Shown: positions 53,622 to 63,402, counted from the first letter of the stretch. The stretch: 64,000 bases of DNA from Candidatus Opimibacter iunctus (GCA_016716665.1 JADJVH010000001.1:248001-312000), one strand, 5' to 3'. The notes: generated from the sequence alone by a model not told the origin. Program-made: numbers and translations.

Positions 53622-56600
53622 ATGCGTTTTTACCTGGCCCTCCTTTATGTATCCATTGCATCGTCCATCTGGTCACAGGCAGGACTCCATGTAGCCAATT
53701 ATTATGGCTTCAGGGATGGGCTGAATAATATTACCGTCTATTGTCTCCGGGCAGATAGCAGGGGGTTTTTGTGGCTGGGTACCAAAGAAGGACTTAGCCG
53801 CTTTGATGGTTTCCAGTTTAAAAAATATTTTACCGAACAACATAATCCCAAAAGTCTTTCGCACAACAAGGTATTTGATATACTGGAGTATCAGGAAGGC
53901 CATCTTTTATTTGCCACAGGCAGTGGTCTTTCGGTCCTTAACACCAGGACGGGCCAATTCGAAAATGATAAAATCAAATTCGCACCTTTAAAAGCCCTGT
54001 CAGGCACCATCGTATCCAGTCTGTATCAGGACCCGGAGCACCGTATCTGGATCAACCATAGTGGAGAAATTGATGTTTTTGACAGTACATTAACGTATCA
54101 ATTCCGTTTTACCGATCTGGAATGGGCTCAATCCCTCAAGGGAAAGATAAGTCGCTATGAAAGTTGGTACATGGATCAGCATGGCAGACTTTGGGTACCA
54201 ACCGATGATGCAGGAATACAGATCATTGACTTTCATGCTCAAAAAATATATTGCCGAAACAACAACCCTGAGCATTTACCCTACCTGGAATATAGCTTTA
54301 TCCGATCCTTCCTGCTTGATGAAAAGAATAATACGCTTTGGCTCGCGCCCTGGGGAGAAGGACTTATTAAGTTTGATCTGTCATCCGGAAAAATCGATCA
54401 TGCGTATTTTAATCTGCCTGAACCAGGTGAAAAAAGAACGATTAATGCACTGCTAGAAACTTTTCATGGCACATTACTTTTTACCATCGATGGGAATTGC
54501 TATGAAATGGACAAACAAACGATGGTTTACAAGGAAGTATCGATGACAGATGGGCAGGATGAAAATGCACCAGATAACCATACTACGGAGATCAATAGTA
54601 TATCGATCATCCGAACCGACGATCACCAATACTGGATAGGGGGCATAGGTTTGTTTCAACTGAATAATCAGAAGACCCAAAACGATCTGGTCGTGATGCC
54701 TCCCGGAAATTCAGTGGTATGTTCCGATTTAATCATTTCCGGCTCAGGCCATATCTATAGCATTTATAGTAACGGCTGGCTGGTCGCTGTAGATAAAGAC
54801 AAGGAAAATTTCACACATTATCAGGTACCTGTTCTGCCAAAGACTTCTTTGACTGATCTCTGTGAAGATCTTTCCGGACAAATATGGATTGGAAGCACAA
54901 GTGGTATTCTATTGTTTGATCCCGTCTCCAAAAGATTCCATTATCCATCGTTTTTATCATCGGAATTGAAAACCGTCAACGTTAATGTCCTCTTTAAGGA
55001 CAGTGAGGGAAATATATGGATAGGTACAAGGGAGCCATTCCATCTGTATTGTTATCAGTCAGCTTTAGGGAAAACCATAGAATTGCCCCAGGAAGCCATC
55101 AAACAATTTAGTGCTTTAGGAAAAAATGGCAGAATCTCTTCCATTGCTGAAGATGGCAATGGACGATTGTGGATGGTTTCGATATTAGGCGGTGGTATCC
55201 TGTGTTATGAAAAAAAGGAAGATCGATGGACTTCATTTCCACAAGGGGATCACAACTATAATTTTCTGGTCAATAAAGGTATTGTGTCAATACTTCCTGG
55301 AGAGGATGGACATCTTTGGCTTAGCACCGTGTTTGGCGATGGGTTGGTGTCATATGATTATCAGCATGACAGTATCATCCAGTATACACGCGAACAAGGC
55401 CTGCTGACGGATTATGTGCAGACAATATATGCTGACAAAGCCAATAATCTTTGGCTGACCAGTGAATATGGCATTACACAATTCAGCAAAAATGTAAGCC
55501 ATCCTGTATCCAATATTCTCTTCGAATCAAAACAATTTCCGAATGAATTATTCGAAGCAGCTTTTGATCCGACTGATAACCAACTGGTCGTTGGTATGCA
55601 TGACAGAGATATTTTCATCTCCACAAAAAATGATGCGCGTGTGGCTCCTGCCCCAACCCCTTTTACTGGACAGGATTTATGTCAATAACGAGGAATGGTT
55701 TACGGATCTTGACCATCCTGTGCTTCACCTGGATTATACACAAAAAAATATATCGGTTGACTTTACAGCCGTCCATTTTATAAATGCCGATAAGCTTCGC
55801 TTTGCGTATCGCCTGGCAGGTGCTGACGATGATTGGAAATACAGCACATCGAACAGAAATGCCCAATATGCCTCACTTTCCCCAGGCAGCTATGTCTTCA
55901 AATTGAAAGTGGCGGATGAGCGTGGAAATTGGGGACCTGAACACGAAATGCTATCTTTTACCATTGTTCCTCCTTTGGAAGACAGCATGGTTTATCCTGT
56001 GTGTGTCAGGTATGGCGGCCTTCATGACGATGTGGATCATCAGAAAACGAATTCGCACGATTCGGTATGAGGCTGAGCTTAAACATCAAATTGCTGAAAC
56101 TGAAATGATGGCTTTGCGGGCCCAGATGAATCCGCATTTCATTTTCAATTGTATCAATAGTATAGACTCCCTGATTCAGGATGATGACAAGTACCAGGCC
56201 ACGGTCTACCTCAATAAGTTTGCTAAGCTGATCCGGTGCATCCTGGACAGCTCCAAACAGAATACGGTGACGCTTGCAAACGACATGGAAACACTTAAGC
56301 TCTATATTGAAATGGAACAATTCCGGAATGATCATAAATTCACCACTGCGATAAAGGCTGATCCGGCTTTGCTTTACGAAGATTATAAGGTTCCTCCGTT
56401 GATCATACAGCCCTATGTGGAAAATGCCATCCTGCATGGATTGCGAAACCGAACTGATCATCAAGGTCACCTTTCCATATCACTAAATCTGCTGAACGGA
56501 CAAATTCAATACATTATAGAAGATAACGGAGTCGGACGAATCCATAAGCACAATGGCCATTCAGATCCAAAGGTATCCTACGGCATGCAGATGAGCAGTG

Positions 56601-56713
56601 ACAGGATCAGGCTATTTAACAAAGAAGAAAAGGCGTCTGTTGCAATCATAGACCTTGTTGATAAGGGCATTTCGTCGGGTACCCGTGTTGAAGTATTATT
56701 AAAAATGATCTAA
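53622..56713 (+). pseudogene. Sensor histidine kinase with Reg_prop propeller, Y_Y_Y and LytS-type kinase domains, broken by two frameshifts
   Basis: Three frames together give one protein of about 1030 residues. Frame 1 (53622 to about 55657) has a signal peptide and Reg_prop beta-propeller blades (NITVYCLRADSRGFLWLGTK, LWLSTVFGDGLVSYD). Frame 2 (about 55661-55973) is a Y_Y_Y domain (ISVDFTAVHFINADKLRFAY). Frame 3 (about 55976-56713) has a membrane helix (WFILCVSGMAAFMTMWII), ALRAQMNPHFIFNCINSIDS with the phospho-acceptor His, VENAILHG (N box) and EDNGVGR. The first shift is near a C4-T4 run (55657-55664) and the second near CCTTTGG (about 55972-55977). Both are single-base changes in homopolymers, so sequencing or assembly error is as likely as real inactivation. 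The response regulator follows nine bases later. Confidence 0.8.
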
Positions 56714-56721
56714 CCAAAACT

Positions 56722-57462
56722 ATGATCACAGCTATCATCATTGATGACGAGCGGAAAGGCCGCAACGCACTCAAAAAGAAACTAATGGACTATTGTCCAC
56801 AGGTTGCTGTACTTGGTGAAGCGGAGAATGGGGACGAAGGACTCAAGTTGATTGAACTACATGATCCCGTCATTGTCTTCCTGGACATTGAGATGCCGAT
56901 GATGAATGGCTTTGAAATGCTACATCACCTGCCCACCAAAAAATTCCACCTGATTTTTACCACGGCCTACGATCAGTATGCTATCAAAGCTATCAAATAT
57001 GCAGCTTTTGATTATTTGCTCAAACCTATCGACATTGAGGAATTACAAATAACCATCAAAAAGGCAGAGCAACAGGTTGCTTTGAATACCACAGCTGAAA
57101 GGCTTGAGACATTGACACACCATCTTGCCGGTAAGAATCCGATGCAAAAGATTGCCATTCCAACCATGGAAGGCTTGCTATTCTTCAATCTGGCTGATAT
57201 CGTCTACCTCGAGTCTGAAAGCAATTATACGACCTTACACTTCGTCAACCACCCAAAACTGGTTGCCAGCAGGACCCTGCGTGACTTTGAAGAGTTGCTA
57301 CCGTCCGATATGTTCTTCCGGACCCATAATTCCTGCATCATCAACCTTAATTATATCAAGCGATATCTCAAAGGTGATGGCGGCCAGATCGAAATGCAAA
57401 ATGGGCATTTTGTGGATGTGTCGAGACGGAAGAAGGAGGAGTTTATTAAAATAATCAGGTAG
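56722..57462 (+). CDS. LytTR family response regulator
   Basis: The protein has 246 residues. The receiver domain at 1-120 has acidic Asp8 and Asp9, phospho-acceptor Asp55 in IVFLDIEMP, Thr in FTTAYDQYAIKAI and the conserved Lys in FDYLLKPID. The LytTR DNA-binding domain covers about 138-246 (FNLADIVYLESESNYTTLHF, and a later RTHNSCIINLNYIKRYLKGD). The upstream kinase is of the LytS type and forms its partner. The operon order fibre gene, kinase, regulator suggests that this system controls the fibre gene or another surface function. Confidence 0.95.
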   Translation: MITAIIIDDERKGRNALKKKLMDYCPQVAVLGEAENGDEGLKLIELHDPVIVFLDIEMPMMNGFEMLHHLPTKKFHLIFTTAYDQYAIKAIKYAAFDYLLKPIDIEELQITIKKAEQQVALNTTAERLETLTHHLAGKNPMQKIAIPTMEGLLFFNLADIVYLESESNYTTLHFVNHPKLVASRTLRDFEELLPSDMFFRTHNSCIINLNYIKRYLKGDGGQIEMQNGHFVDVSRRKKEEFIKIIR

Positions 57463-57593
57463 GAATGTTTAAACTATCGGTGTGTAATTTACGGAAGCAT
57501 GTTATGCAGAAATTGGGGCTTCAGGGAAATGGTAGGTCTAAAATGGTGATTCTTTCATTTCCAAAGAAATGAAATTCAGGAATCCGGAACCGG

Positions 57594-57635
57594 CGGAAGG
57601 GCGGAAAAGGCCGAAAGGCGGAAGAGGCCAAGAGC
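57594..57635 (+). repeat. Purine-rich minisatellite
   Basis: GGCGGAAGGGCGGAAAAGGC-type units follow the LytTR gene by about 130 bases, then an AAGAGCATAGAGCATAGGG tract. Confidence 0.75.
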
Positions 57636-57729
57636 ATAGAGCATAGGGTCGTGCGAGTGAGCGTCCTGTGGCATGGGTGTGGTGTAAGGAACTCTGGCAA
57701 GACACCTAAGTGCCTTGGCAGCTAGGATC

Positions 57730-58419
57730 CTACTGCGGAATGCTACTTCCAGCCGGCGTCAGATCCCAGGTGAGGCCGATGCCCAGAAATAGTCTTGAGG
57801 ATTTTGCCGTTTCCGGGGATTGCTCAAACTCGGGAGAGAGCCCATAATAATAGGTAAGCTGAGGTACCAGCATCATACGATCCGAGAGCCTGAACTCATA
57901 GCCTATCCTGCCCTGCAATCCCACGCAATAAGGAGCACTATATCGGTCATATTTGTCCTGGAGATCGGTCACCTTGTCCGGACCCCCAAAAGTCCAATTG
58001 GTATAGGTGCCTTCAACGGCCTCATTCAGCAAGCGGGAACCCTCGATCCCGATACTGATATCGAGATTGTCATCGAGCTTAAAATTGACAGGGTAAAATC
58101 CAAATGACAACAGGGACTTCTCCACCTCAGCCTTTGTATAATATCCACCGCCATTGCCTCCATCACCGGCACTCAATCCACCACCATACCTCTCATATCC
58201 AAGAGTGAACCGGAACTCCCACGATCTCGACATGACCTCGTCCACCCCCAGGCGGATCGCATACCCGGTATGTGAGGTGTACTCAGAACTGTAGTGCCCC
58301 CCACTTCCACCATTGTCATAGTACGTATTGAAATTCACCCCGCCGGAGATCTCCATGCGCTGGGCAGCGAGGGAGAGGGAGGCGAAGAGGGACACTAACA
58401 ATAACGTATGTTTTATCAT
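57730..58419 (-). CDS. Predicted outer-membrane beta-barrel protein
   Basis: The start at 58419 gives the signal peptide MIKHTLLLVSLFASLSLAAQ and a product of 229 residues. A longer frame to 58563 would add 48 residues that read through low-complexity DNA and are rejected. The mature part has typical barrel strands (MEISGGVNFNTYYDNGGSGG, WEFRFTLGYERYGGGLSAGD, GRIGYEFRLSDRMMLVPQLT) and ends SRLFLGIGLTWDLTPAGSSI. Gly-rich loops lie at 20-35 and 75-95. No close family is recognised. Confidence 0.75.
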   Translation of the reverse strand: MIKHTLLLVSLFASLSLAAQRMEISGGVNFNTYYDNGGSGGHYSSEYTSHTGYAIRLGVDEVMSRSWEFRFTLGYERYGGGLSAGDGGNGGGYYTKAEVEKSLLSFGFYPVNFKLDDNLDISIGIEGSRLLNEAVEGTYTNWTFGGPDKVTDLQDKYDRYSAPYCVGLQGRIGYEFRLSDRMMLVPQLTYYYGLSPEFEQSPETAKSSRLFLGIGLTWDLTPAGSSIPQ

Positions 58420-58629
58420 ATTACTAATGTAGTGAGAAAATGCATAGAGTAGAGAGCATAGGGCATAGAGCAGCAAAGAGCAGAGGGCAGCGCTGGGTGT
58501 GAGAGTGAAGCAAGTCGGAGCGTAGCGGATACTTCGGCAACGCTCAGCACAAGGATCCCTCACGCTGCGAAGCCGTAAAGCGGGAGGGCAATGCGTAAAA
58601 TTTCAAAAGTTCATCCACAGGATGAACAG

Positions 58630-58722
58630 AGTGCCGTAGGCAGGGCCGATTTTGTTGCCAGGGATTTCAATCCCTGAAAGCGAAGATTGATTAGCATTTC
58701 AATCCCTAAATGCGGAGATGGT
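58630..58722. repeat. Structured intergenic repeats, family 3
   Basis: A GTGCCGTAGGCAG hairpin with a broken pair is followed by CAGGGATT-TC-AATCCCTG. A related fragment ATTTCAATCCCTAAATGCGG follows. Elsewhere in the gap 58420-58948 are an AGAGCATAGGGC-type tract, the family 5 repeat and TTCAAGTCAGAGACTTGAA-type hairpins near 58858-58910; no gene. Confidence 0.75.
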
Positions 58723-58740
58723 AACGAACTGATCCTGCAA

Positions 58741-58783
58741 ATCATTCTGGGCCCCCGGTCGGGGGGTTGGGGGCTAAACGGGG
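58741..58783 (+). repeat. G-rich intergenic repeat, family 5
   Basis: ATCATTCTGGGCCCCCGGTC continues as GGGGGGTTGGGGGCTAAACG. The same 40-base unit occurs at 61122-61163 and 63359-63402, with only few changes. Confidence 0.85.
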
Positions 58784-58948
58784 CTGTCGAAACGAAAGAT
58801 GCAGGATGTCTGGAACATGACCCACCTCTAGCGTCAGGAGACGCAAACCATATTGCATTCAAGTCAGAGACTTGAACGATCAAGCGTTGCATTTAAGTCA
58901 GAGACTTAAACGAATAATAATTTAAAAAACACACCAAACAAATATTCC

Positions 58949-60610
58949 TTACTTCATCAGCAGTGTCCGCTCCAGGTATCTGAGATCATCTTCGTTGTAA
59001 TATTTTGTGTACCACTTGTCCCGGATCTCTAGAAGATTGTCCCCATTTTTTTGCTCAGGATTATAGGCCAGATTACTACTGCCACAATAGACAACCGGAT
59101 CAGCCCCTTTGAAATCCACAACGATAAATTTGTGATGAATCACATGTCCCAACCCAGGCACATTGATGATGTCCTTGAAGGGCTTGGGCAACTTGGTCGC
59201 TATACTCAACCCAGACAACCTGATCCCAGTCCTCCTGCCTGGCTTGTATAGCTGCATGCCCTTCCTGACATCCGTGATACCGGCTGTGAAGATCTGATCC
59301 GATTCCACCTGGGTATGCACAGCAGAGAGAATGTCACTACTACTTTCATCCATCATGATGGCAAACAATACATCACTCTTTGCCTCAAGTATCCTGCTCT
59401 TCACTAATTTGAAAAGATAATCTACATATTCTTCAGGATGAGGCGAAAACCGAAGTGTCATTTCTGGCAGATCCGGCAGACTAACTTCAAAATCGGTAAA
59501 GGCTATGTCCGAATTCTTAAAGGCCTTCATCTCTGTTTCTCCAAATGAAGCATCAAATGCTTCAGCATAGACCTGGGCGACCTCTGGACTATTAAAGGTC
59601 AGCGTATGATTTGCATTAATGTACAGTCCATTTGTGGTAAAATTGGTCGACCCGGTCAATACTTTCTCTGCCTTCGCTGATGCAGTATTCCTGCGTTGTA
59701 TGAATACCTTAGAGTGCGCCTGACTGCTAAATTTTCCCCTAAATAGATCATCACGATTCTGCGCTGCCGCCACAAAGGCAGCATCAAATTTCATTTCGTA
59801 AGACCCAGCCTCCTTATGCGCGGGGTAGTTATCGAGTATGATTCTCACTCTCCCCTGTGCCGCCAATTCAAGCAGTTTATCCACTATGACTGGTTCATTG
59901 AGGTCGTAGGCAAACACATCTAGTTTGAGTGCATTGTCATTTAACACCTCATCTAGAAACTCCATCACCCTATCCCTGGCCTGCCATCCCAGGTACTCAT
60001 GAATCTCATTGTAGGTAAATGATTTTTCTTCACTGAGACCTGTCGTTGGGTTAAACCTTGTTGCGGTGCCAGCTATAGCCTTTGTATCGAAGGTCAGGTC
60101 TTTGGCATTAGGCCTCAGGTTAAGCTTATTCCCGAAGTGATACGCAAAGGCCTGTGAAGAAATAAACGACCTTGTAAATCCAACGCTGATATTCCCGTCC
60201 TTAAAAGGGCTGACATCAATGTCAACTGTAACGGTCAACTCCTTGTCCAGCGCCAGTAAAGTCTCATTTTCAATATACCTCGGAGTCACCTCATACGTAT
60301 ACTCGCCAAAATAGGGGTTGTCGATATAATGTATTGTCGAGGGCACATGTATCCACCTGAACTTCTGGATCGGCGAATACAAGGTGCTCTTTGCAGCTGC
60401 ATCACTTTTAGGTTTCTTAGTATGCTGGATGTGTTTCCCAAACTTCATCTTGTTATAGATGTAAAAGGCCCTTCTGTTTGCCAGTACTTTGATTGTAAAC
60501 CCTACAAAATTTTCAGTAAGAGCCTGATCAAGGTCAAATGCCAGAAGGGTCATCGCATCGCCTTTGTAAGCATATACACTTACGCCTTTTTTAGAAACAA
60601 ATTTTTCCAT
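58949..60610 (-). CDS. Phospholipase D-like protein, one HKD motif incomplete
   Basis: The protein has 553 residues and no signal peptide, so it is probably cytosolic. An N-terminal domain of about 210 residues is beta-rich and not recognised. Two PLD repeats follow: HxK at His299 and Lys301 in QAHSKVFIQRR, with Arg306 at the position of the usual Asp, then GSTNFTTNGLY; and a complete HKD at His492, Lys494 and Asp499 in IHHKFIVVDF, with GSSNLAYNPEQ. The family includes phospholipases and nucleases that use a paired active site. Activity with one altered motif cannot be predicted. It is monocistronic between repeat-rich gaps. Confidence 0.83.
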   Translation of the reverse strand: MEKFVSKKGVSVYAYKGDAMTLLAFDLDQALTENFVGFTIKVLANRRAFYIYNKMKFGKHIQHTKKPKSDAAAKSTLYSPIQKFRWIHVPSTIHYIDNPYFGEYTYEVTPRYIENETLLALDKELTVTVDIDVSPFKDGNISVGFTRSFISSQAFAYHFGNKLNLRPNAKDLTFDTKAIAGTATRFNPTTGLSEEKSFTYNEIHEYLGWQARDRVMEFLDEVLNDNALKLDVFAYDLNEPVIVDKLLELAAQGRVRIILDNYPAHKEAGSYEMKFDAAFVAAAQNRDDLFRGKFSSQAHSKVFIQRRNTASAKAEKVLTGSTNFTTNGLYINANHTLTFNSPEVAQVYAEAFDASFGETEMKAFKNSDIAFTDFEVSLPDLPEMTLRFSPHPEEYVDYLFKLVKSRILEAKSDVLFAIMMDESSSDILSAVHTQVESDQIFTAGITDVRKGMQLYKPGRRTGIRLSGLSIATKLPKPFKDIINVPGLGHVIHHKFIVVDFKGADPVVYCGSSNLAYNPEQKNGDNLLEIRDKWYTKYYNEDDLRYLERTLLMK

Positions 60611-60940
60611 GGTTAAAAAATATAGTTGTGAACAAATGATAACTTTTTATCCTGCTGCTTTCCTATGACCTCAAATATTTCATTACCGTATGGCATCAAA
60701 TTCCAATAATTATTTACTCTTTCAATACATATACTTCACATATTGCATACAGACTTGCAATAGTGGATAGTAAAGAAACCGGAAGCGTTGTGTTATGCAG
60801 AAATTGGGGCTTCAGGTGTTTGGGTGATCTAATATAAAAACTTTTTCATTTCTGATGAAAATAAATTTAAAATTAGTTAACAGGCAGAAAGGCAGCGGGC
60901 AGCGGGCAAAATTTCAAAAATTCATCCACAGGATGAACAA

Positions 60941-61100
60941 AGTGCCATAGGCACGGCCGATTTTGTTGCCAGGGATTTCAATCCCTGAAGGGGGAGATGT
61001 TGATTGGCGTTTCAATCCCTGAAAAAGATGATGTTGCCAGGGATTGAAATCCCTGAAGGGGGAGATGTTGATTGGCATTTCAATCCCTAAATGCGGAGTT
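60941..61100. repeat. Structured intergenic repeats, family 3
   Basis: A GTGCCATAGGCACGGCC hairpin and CAGGGATT-TC-AATCCCTG, then two more partial copies of the second stem near 61008-61058 with GAAGGGGGAGATGTTGATTG between them. The gap 60611-61429 has no supported gene. Confidence 0.78.
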
Positions 61101-61121
61101 GGTGACGAACTGATCCTGCAA

Positions 61122-61163
61122 ATCATTCTGGGCCCCCGGTCGGGGGGTTGGGGGCAAAACGGG
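61122..61163 (+). repeat. G-rich intergenic repeat, family 5
   Basis: ATCATTCTGGGCCCCCGGTC unit, near-identical to 58741 and followed by GGGGTTGGGGGCAAAACGGG. Confidence 0.85.
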
Positions 61164-61227
61164 CATGAAGCGAGCGAAATCGAATTGTTCTTTCCAACAA
61201 CCAATTGATACCAACTAATGATTTTTC

Positions 61228-61320
61228 CCTGTCGTTAAAAACGACTTGCATGCCACTACCACGAAAATGCTCTTTTTGATTTGTCATACGCGGGCGCAGG
61301 TACAACCATCGCCCAACATC
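61228..61320 (+). repeat. Double-hairpin repeat, family 2, copy 6
   Basis: Stem 1 is GTCGTTAAAAACGAC and stem 2 is GGGCGCAGGTACAACC-ATCGCCC, which is imperfect. It ends 110 bases from the stop of the beta-helix gene. A purine-rich (minus strand) tract GGAGCAAGGAGCAAGG lies between. Confidence 0.8.
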
Positions 61321-61429
61321 TTTTTTAGGACTTAAACGAGCAGTACGAATACCGAACAAGGAATTTCGAAGTGCGAAGGATAATCATTTTCCTCCCTTGC
61401 TCCTTGCTCCCTGCCCCTGCCCCCAATTG

Positions 61430-63091
61430 TCACTGAATCAACACCTTCTTCATAGCCACTCCGTCGACAGTATGAATGACTAGCAAGTAAAACCCCTTCG
61501 CCACCGAAGGCAAGGAAGCAGTGACAGCATTCATCCCACGCACAAGGCTTCCGGCGTAGATCGTACCGATCGCACGCCCTTCGAGATCAGCGAGGATGAT
61601 AGTGATGTCAGTGCTGCGCTGTGCATTGATATCCAATCGCACCAGATCTGATGCAGGATTAGGATACACGATGCCGGCAAAATCACTGGTGCCATGTGCA
61701 TCATGCATAGCGGTGATCGTACCATCTGGCGTAGGCATGGTGTCCAACTGCAGGACCCATCCCCCATTGACTCCCGAACCTGAATATGCGCCACGATAGG
61801 TCCAGTCATAAGTATCACCATTGAAGTCCTTGTCATAATCCGGATATCCGGCCATAAGAGAAGATATGGTAAGTGCGCCTTGCAACTGTCCCGACAACGG
61901 ATACACATCAAGGCCCGGTATATCTGAAGCAGGCGCATTGAGATAGTTGGAGGCATTGGCATAGGAGTCTGTGACATTGTCTACTGAATTTGATCCTGTA
62001 AAGCCCGTGATGGTAGCTCCGCTTGAAAATACAGCATTGGCATAGCAATACTGCTGATAGGCATTGTTAGGACTGTACAATCCAATCCCGCTCTCAATTG
62101 AATTGGAGACTACCGTATTATGAAACACCTTGATATCCCGTGGAGAAAATCCTTCATGATTGGTGATCACCACTGCCCCATAATCTGTCGGTGCCACATG
62201 GTTGACAAAGATGTTATTATAGAGTGCTGTATTAGCTGTGATCTGGATCAGGGCCTCGGTAGGATTGTTGTAGAAGAAGTTGCCATACACCTCATAGGTA
62301 TCATGCGACCCATTGCCCGAAGGCGGAAAGTGACCAAACAACACACATGGCCGCGAGCCATCCCCCTGCCCTATCTCTGTCGAACCCACATCCTTGCTCC
62401 ACACATTGTATCGCACGATAGTCTCCTGGCTATCCACAGCCGTCCCCGGAAAAAGATCACGCACTCCATTGTTCTGCGCCTTGATCTGCATATTGTATCC
62501 ACGCGTATTGATCACCATGTTGTTTTCAATCAGCCCTCCGACAAAAGGGCTCGTGCCATCTGAATTACCCAGATAAATACCTGTACCTGCAGCAATGATG
62601 ATACATCGACGTATCGTCCATGCCCACGCCGCACATTTCGTACTGATCCCTACGGTCTGGTTATCGCCTTCTATACTGCCTCCATTATTGACGATGTATA
62701 GGTCCTCCAGTGTGATATGATGCGCAAAGTGTGTCGCACCTCCACCGGCCTTCACGCCATCGATATAGTCGATGTTCTGCCCATCGATCTTGAAGTTCCT
62801 GATCACGATGTATGAGCAGTCCGTCAGGTTGACGGTATTGCAACATGCATTCCCCAGGAATACAGTGTTATTGCCATCTCCCATGATGACGATAGGATCA
62901 GTAGCTGTACCATTCTTATTGCTCAGGTTGAGCTGATTGGTATAGTTCCCCGCCGCGAGGAATAATGTATCACCAGGCTGCAGGCCAGAGATGTAGCTCG
63001 TATAGTTGGCAGAGGTAGCGGAGATGAAGTTTGCCTGCACATGGGATGTGCAGAGGATGGTGGATATGAAAAGGAAGAGAAGTGTTCTCAT
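61430..63091 (-). CDS. Secreted parallel beta-helix protein with T9SS sorting domain
   Basis: The protein has 553 residues and a signal peptide ending near HVQA (residue 20). YISGLQPGDTLFLAAGNYTN and TATDPIVIMGDGNNTVFLGN open a right-handed parallel beta-helix of pectate lyase-like type; the helix continues through IVIRNFKIDGQNIDYIDGV, HHITLEDLYIVNNGG and NNMVINTRGYNMQIKAQN to about residue 400. The C-terminus (FAGIVYPNPASDLVRLDINA, ending AMKKVLIQ) is a T9SS sorting domain. Polysaccharide lyase or surface binding is plausible, but no catalytic residues can be assigned. Confidence 0.88.
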   Translation of the reverse strand: MRTLLFLFISTILCTSHVQANFISATSANYTSYISGLQPGDTLFLAAGNYTNQLNLSNKNGTATDPIVIMGDGNNTVFLGNACCNTVNLTDCSYIVIRNFKIDGQNIDYIDGVKAGGGATHFAHHITLEDLYIVNNGGSIEGDNQTVGISTKCAAWAWTIRRCIIIAAGTGIYLGNSDGTSPFVGGLIENNMVINTRGYNMQIKAQNNGVRDLFPGTAVDSQETIVRYNVWSKDVGSTEIGQGDGSRPCVLFGHFPPSGNGSHDTYEVYGNFFYNNPTEALIQITANTALYNNIFVNHVAPTDYGAVVITNHEGFSPRDIKVFHNTVVSNSIESGIGLYSPNNAYQQYCYANAVFSSGATITGFTGSNSVDNVTDSYANASNYLNAPASDIPGLDVYPLSGQLQGALTISSLMAGYPDYDKDFNGDTYDWTYRGAYSGSGVNGGWVLQLDTMPTPDGTITAMHDAHGTSDFAGIVYPNPASDLVRLDINAQRSTDITIILADLEGRAIGTIYAGSLVRGMNAVTASLPSVAKGFYLLVIHTVDGVAMKKVLIQ

Positions 63092-63358
63092 GTTGAAAAA
63101 ATTGTACCTGACAATTTACGGAATTTCTGCCTGGAGCCACGAGGCTCCTGATGATGATTGCACATTGCTTTTTCTGCCCCGCTGGTTTGAATAAAATTTG
63201 TTCTTTAATAAAAGCATTGAGCCAGGGCTCCGATGAGATGCCATTGGCTTTACCTTTCATTGCCCCTGCCATTCGTAGCCGGAGTTTACGAATAAAATTT
63301 GTTTGTTTAAATAAAAATAACGAACAAGGAACAAGGAATTTCGAAGGAGGAAGGGGAA

Positions 63359-63402
63359 ATCATTCTGGGCCCCCGCTCGGGGGGTTGGGGGCAAAACGGG
63401 GC
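63359..63402 (+). repeat. G-rich intergenic repeat, family 5
   Basis: ATCATTCTGGGCCCCCGCTC unit, then GGGGGGTTGGGGGCAAAACG. Further along the gap 63092-63518, near 63468-63508, is an AGCTGACGGCTGATAGCTGA-type repeat. No gene is seen. Confidence 0.83.

Noticed and set aside
58420..58563. 48-codon N-terminal extension of the barrel gene at 57730
   Set aside because: It is encoded by AGAGCATAGGGC low-complexity DNA, and the ATG at 58419 starts a clear signal peptide.
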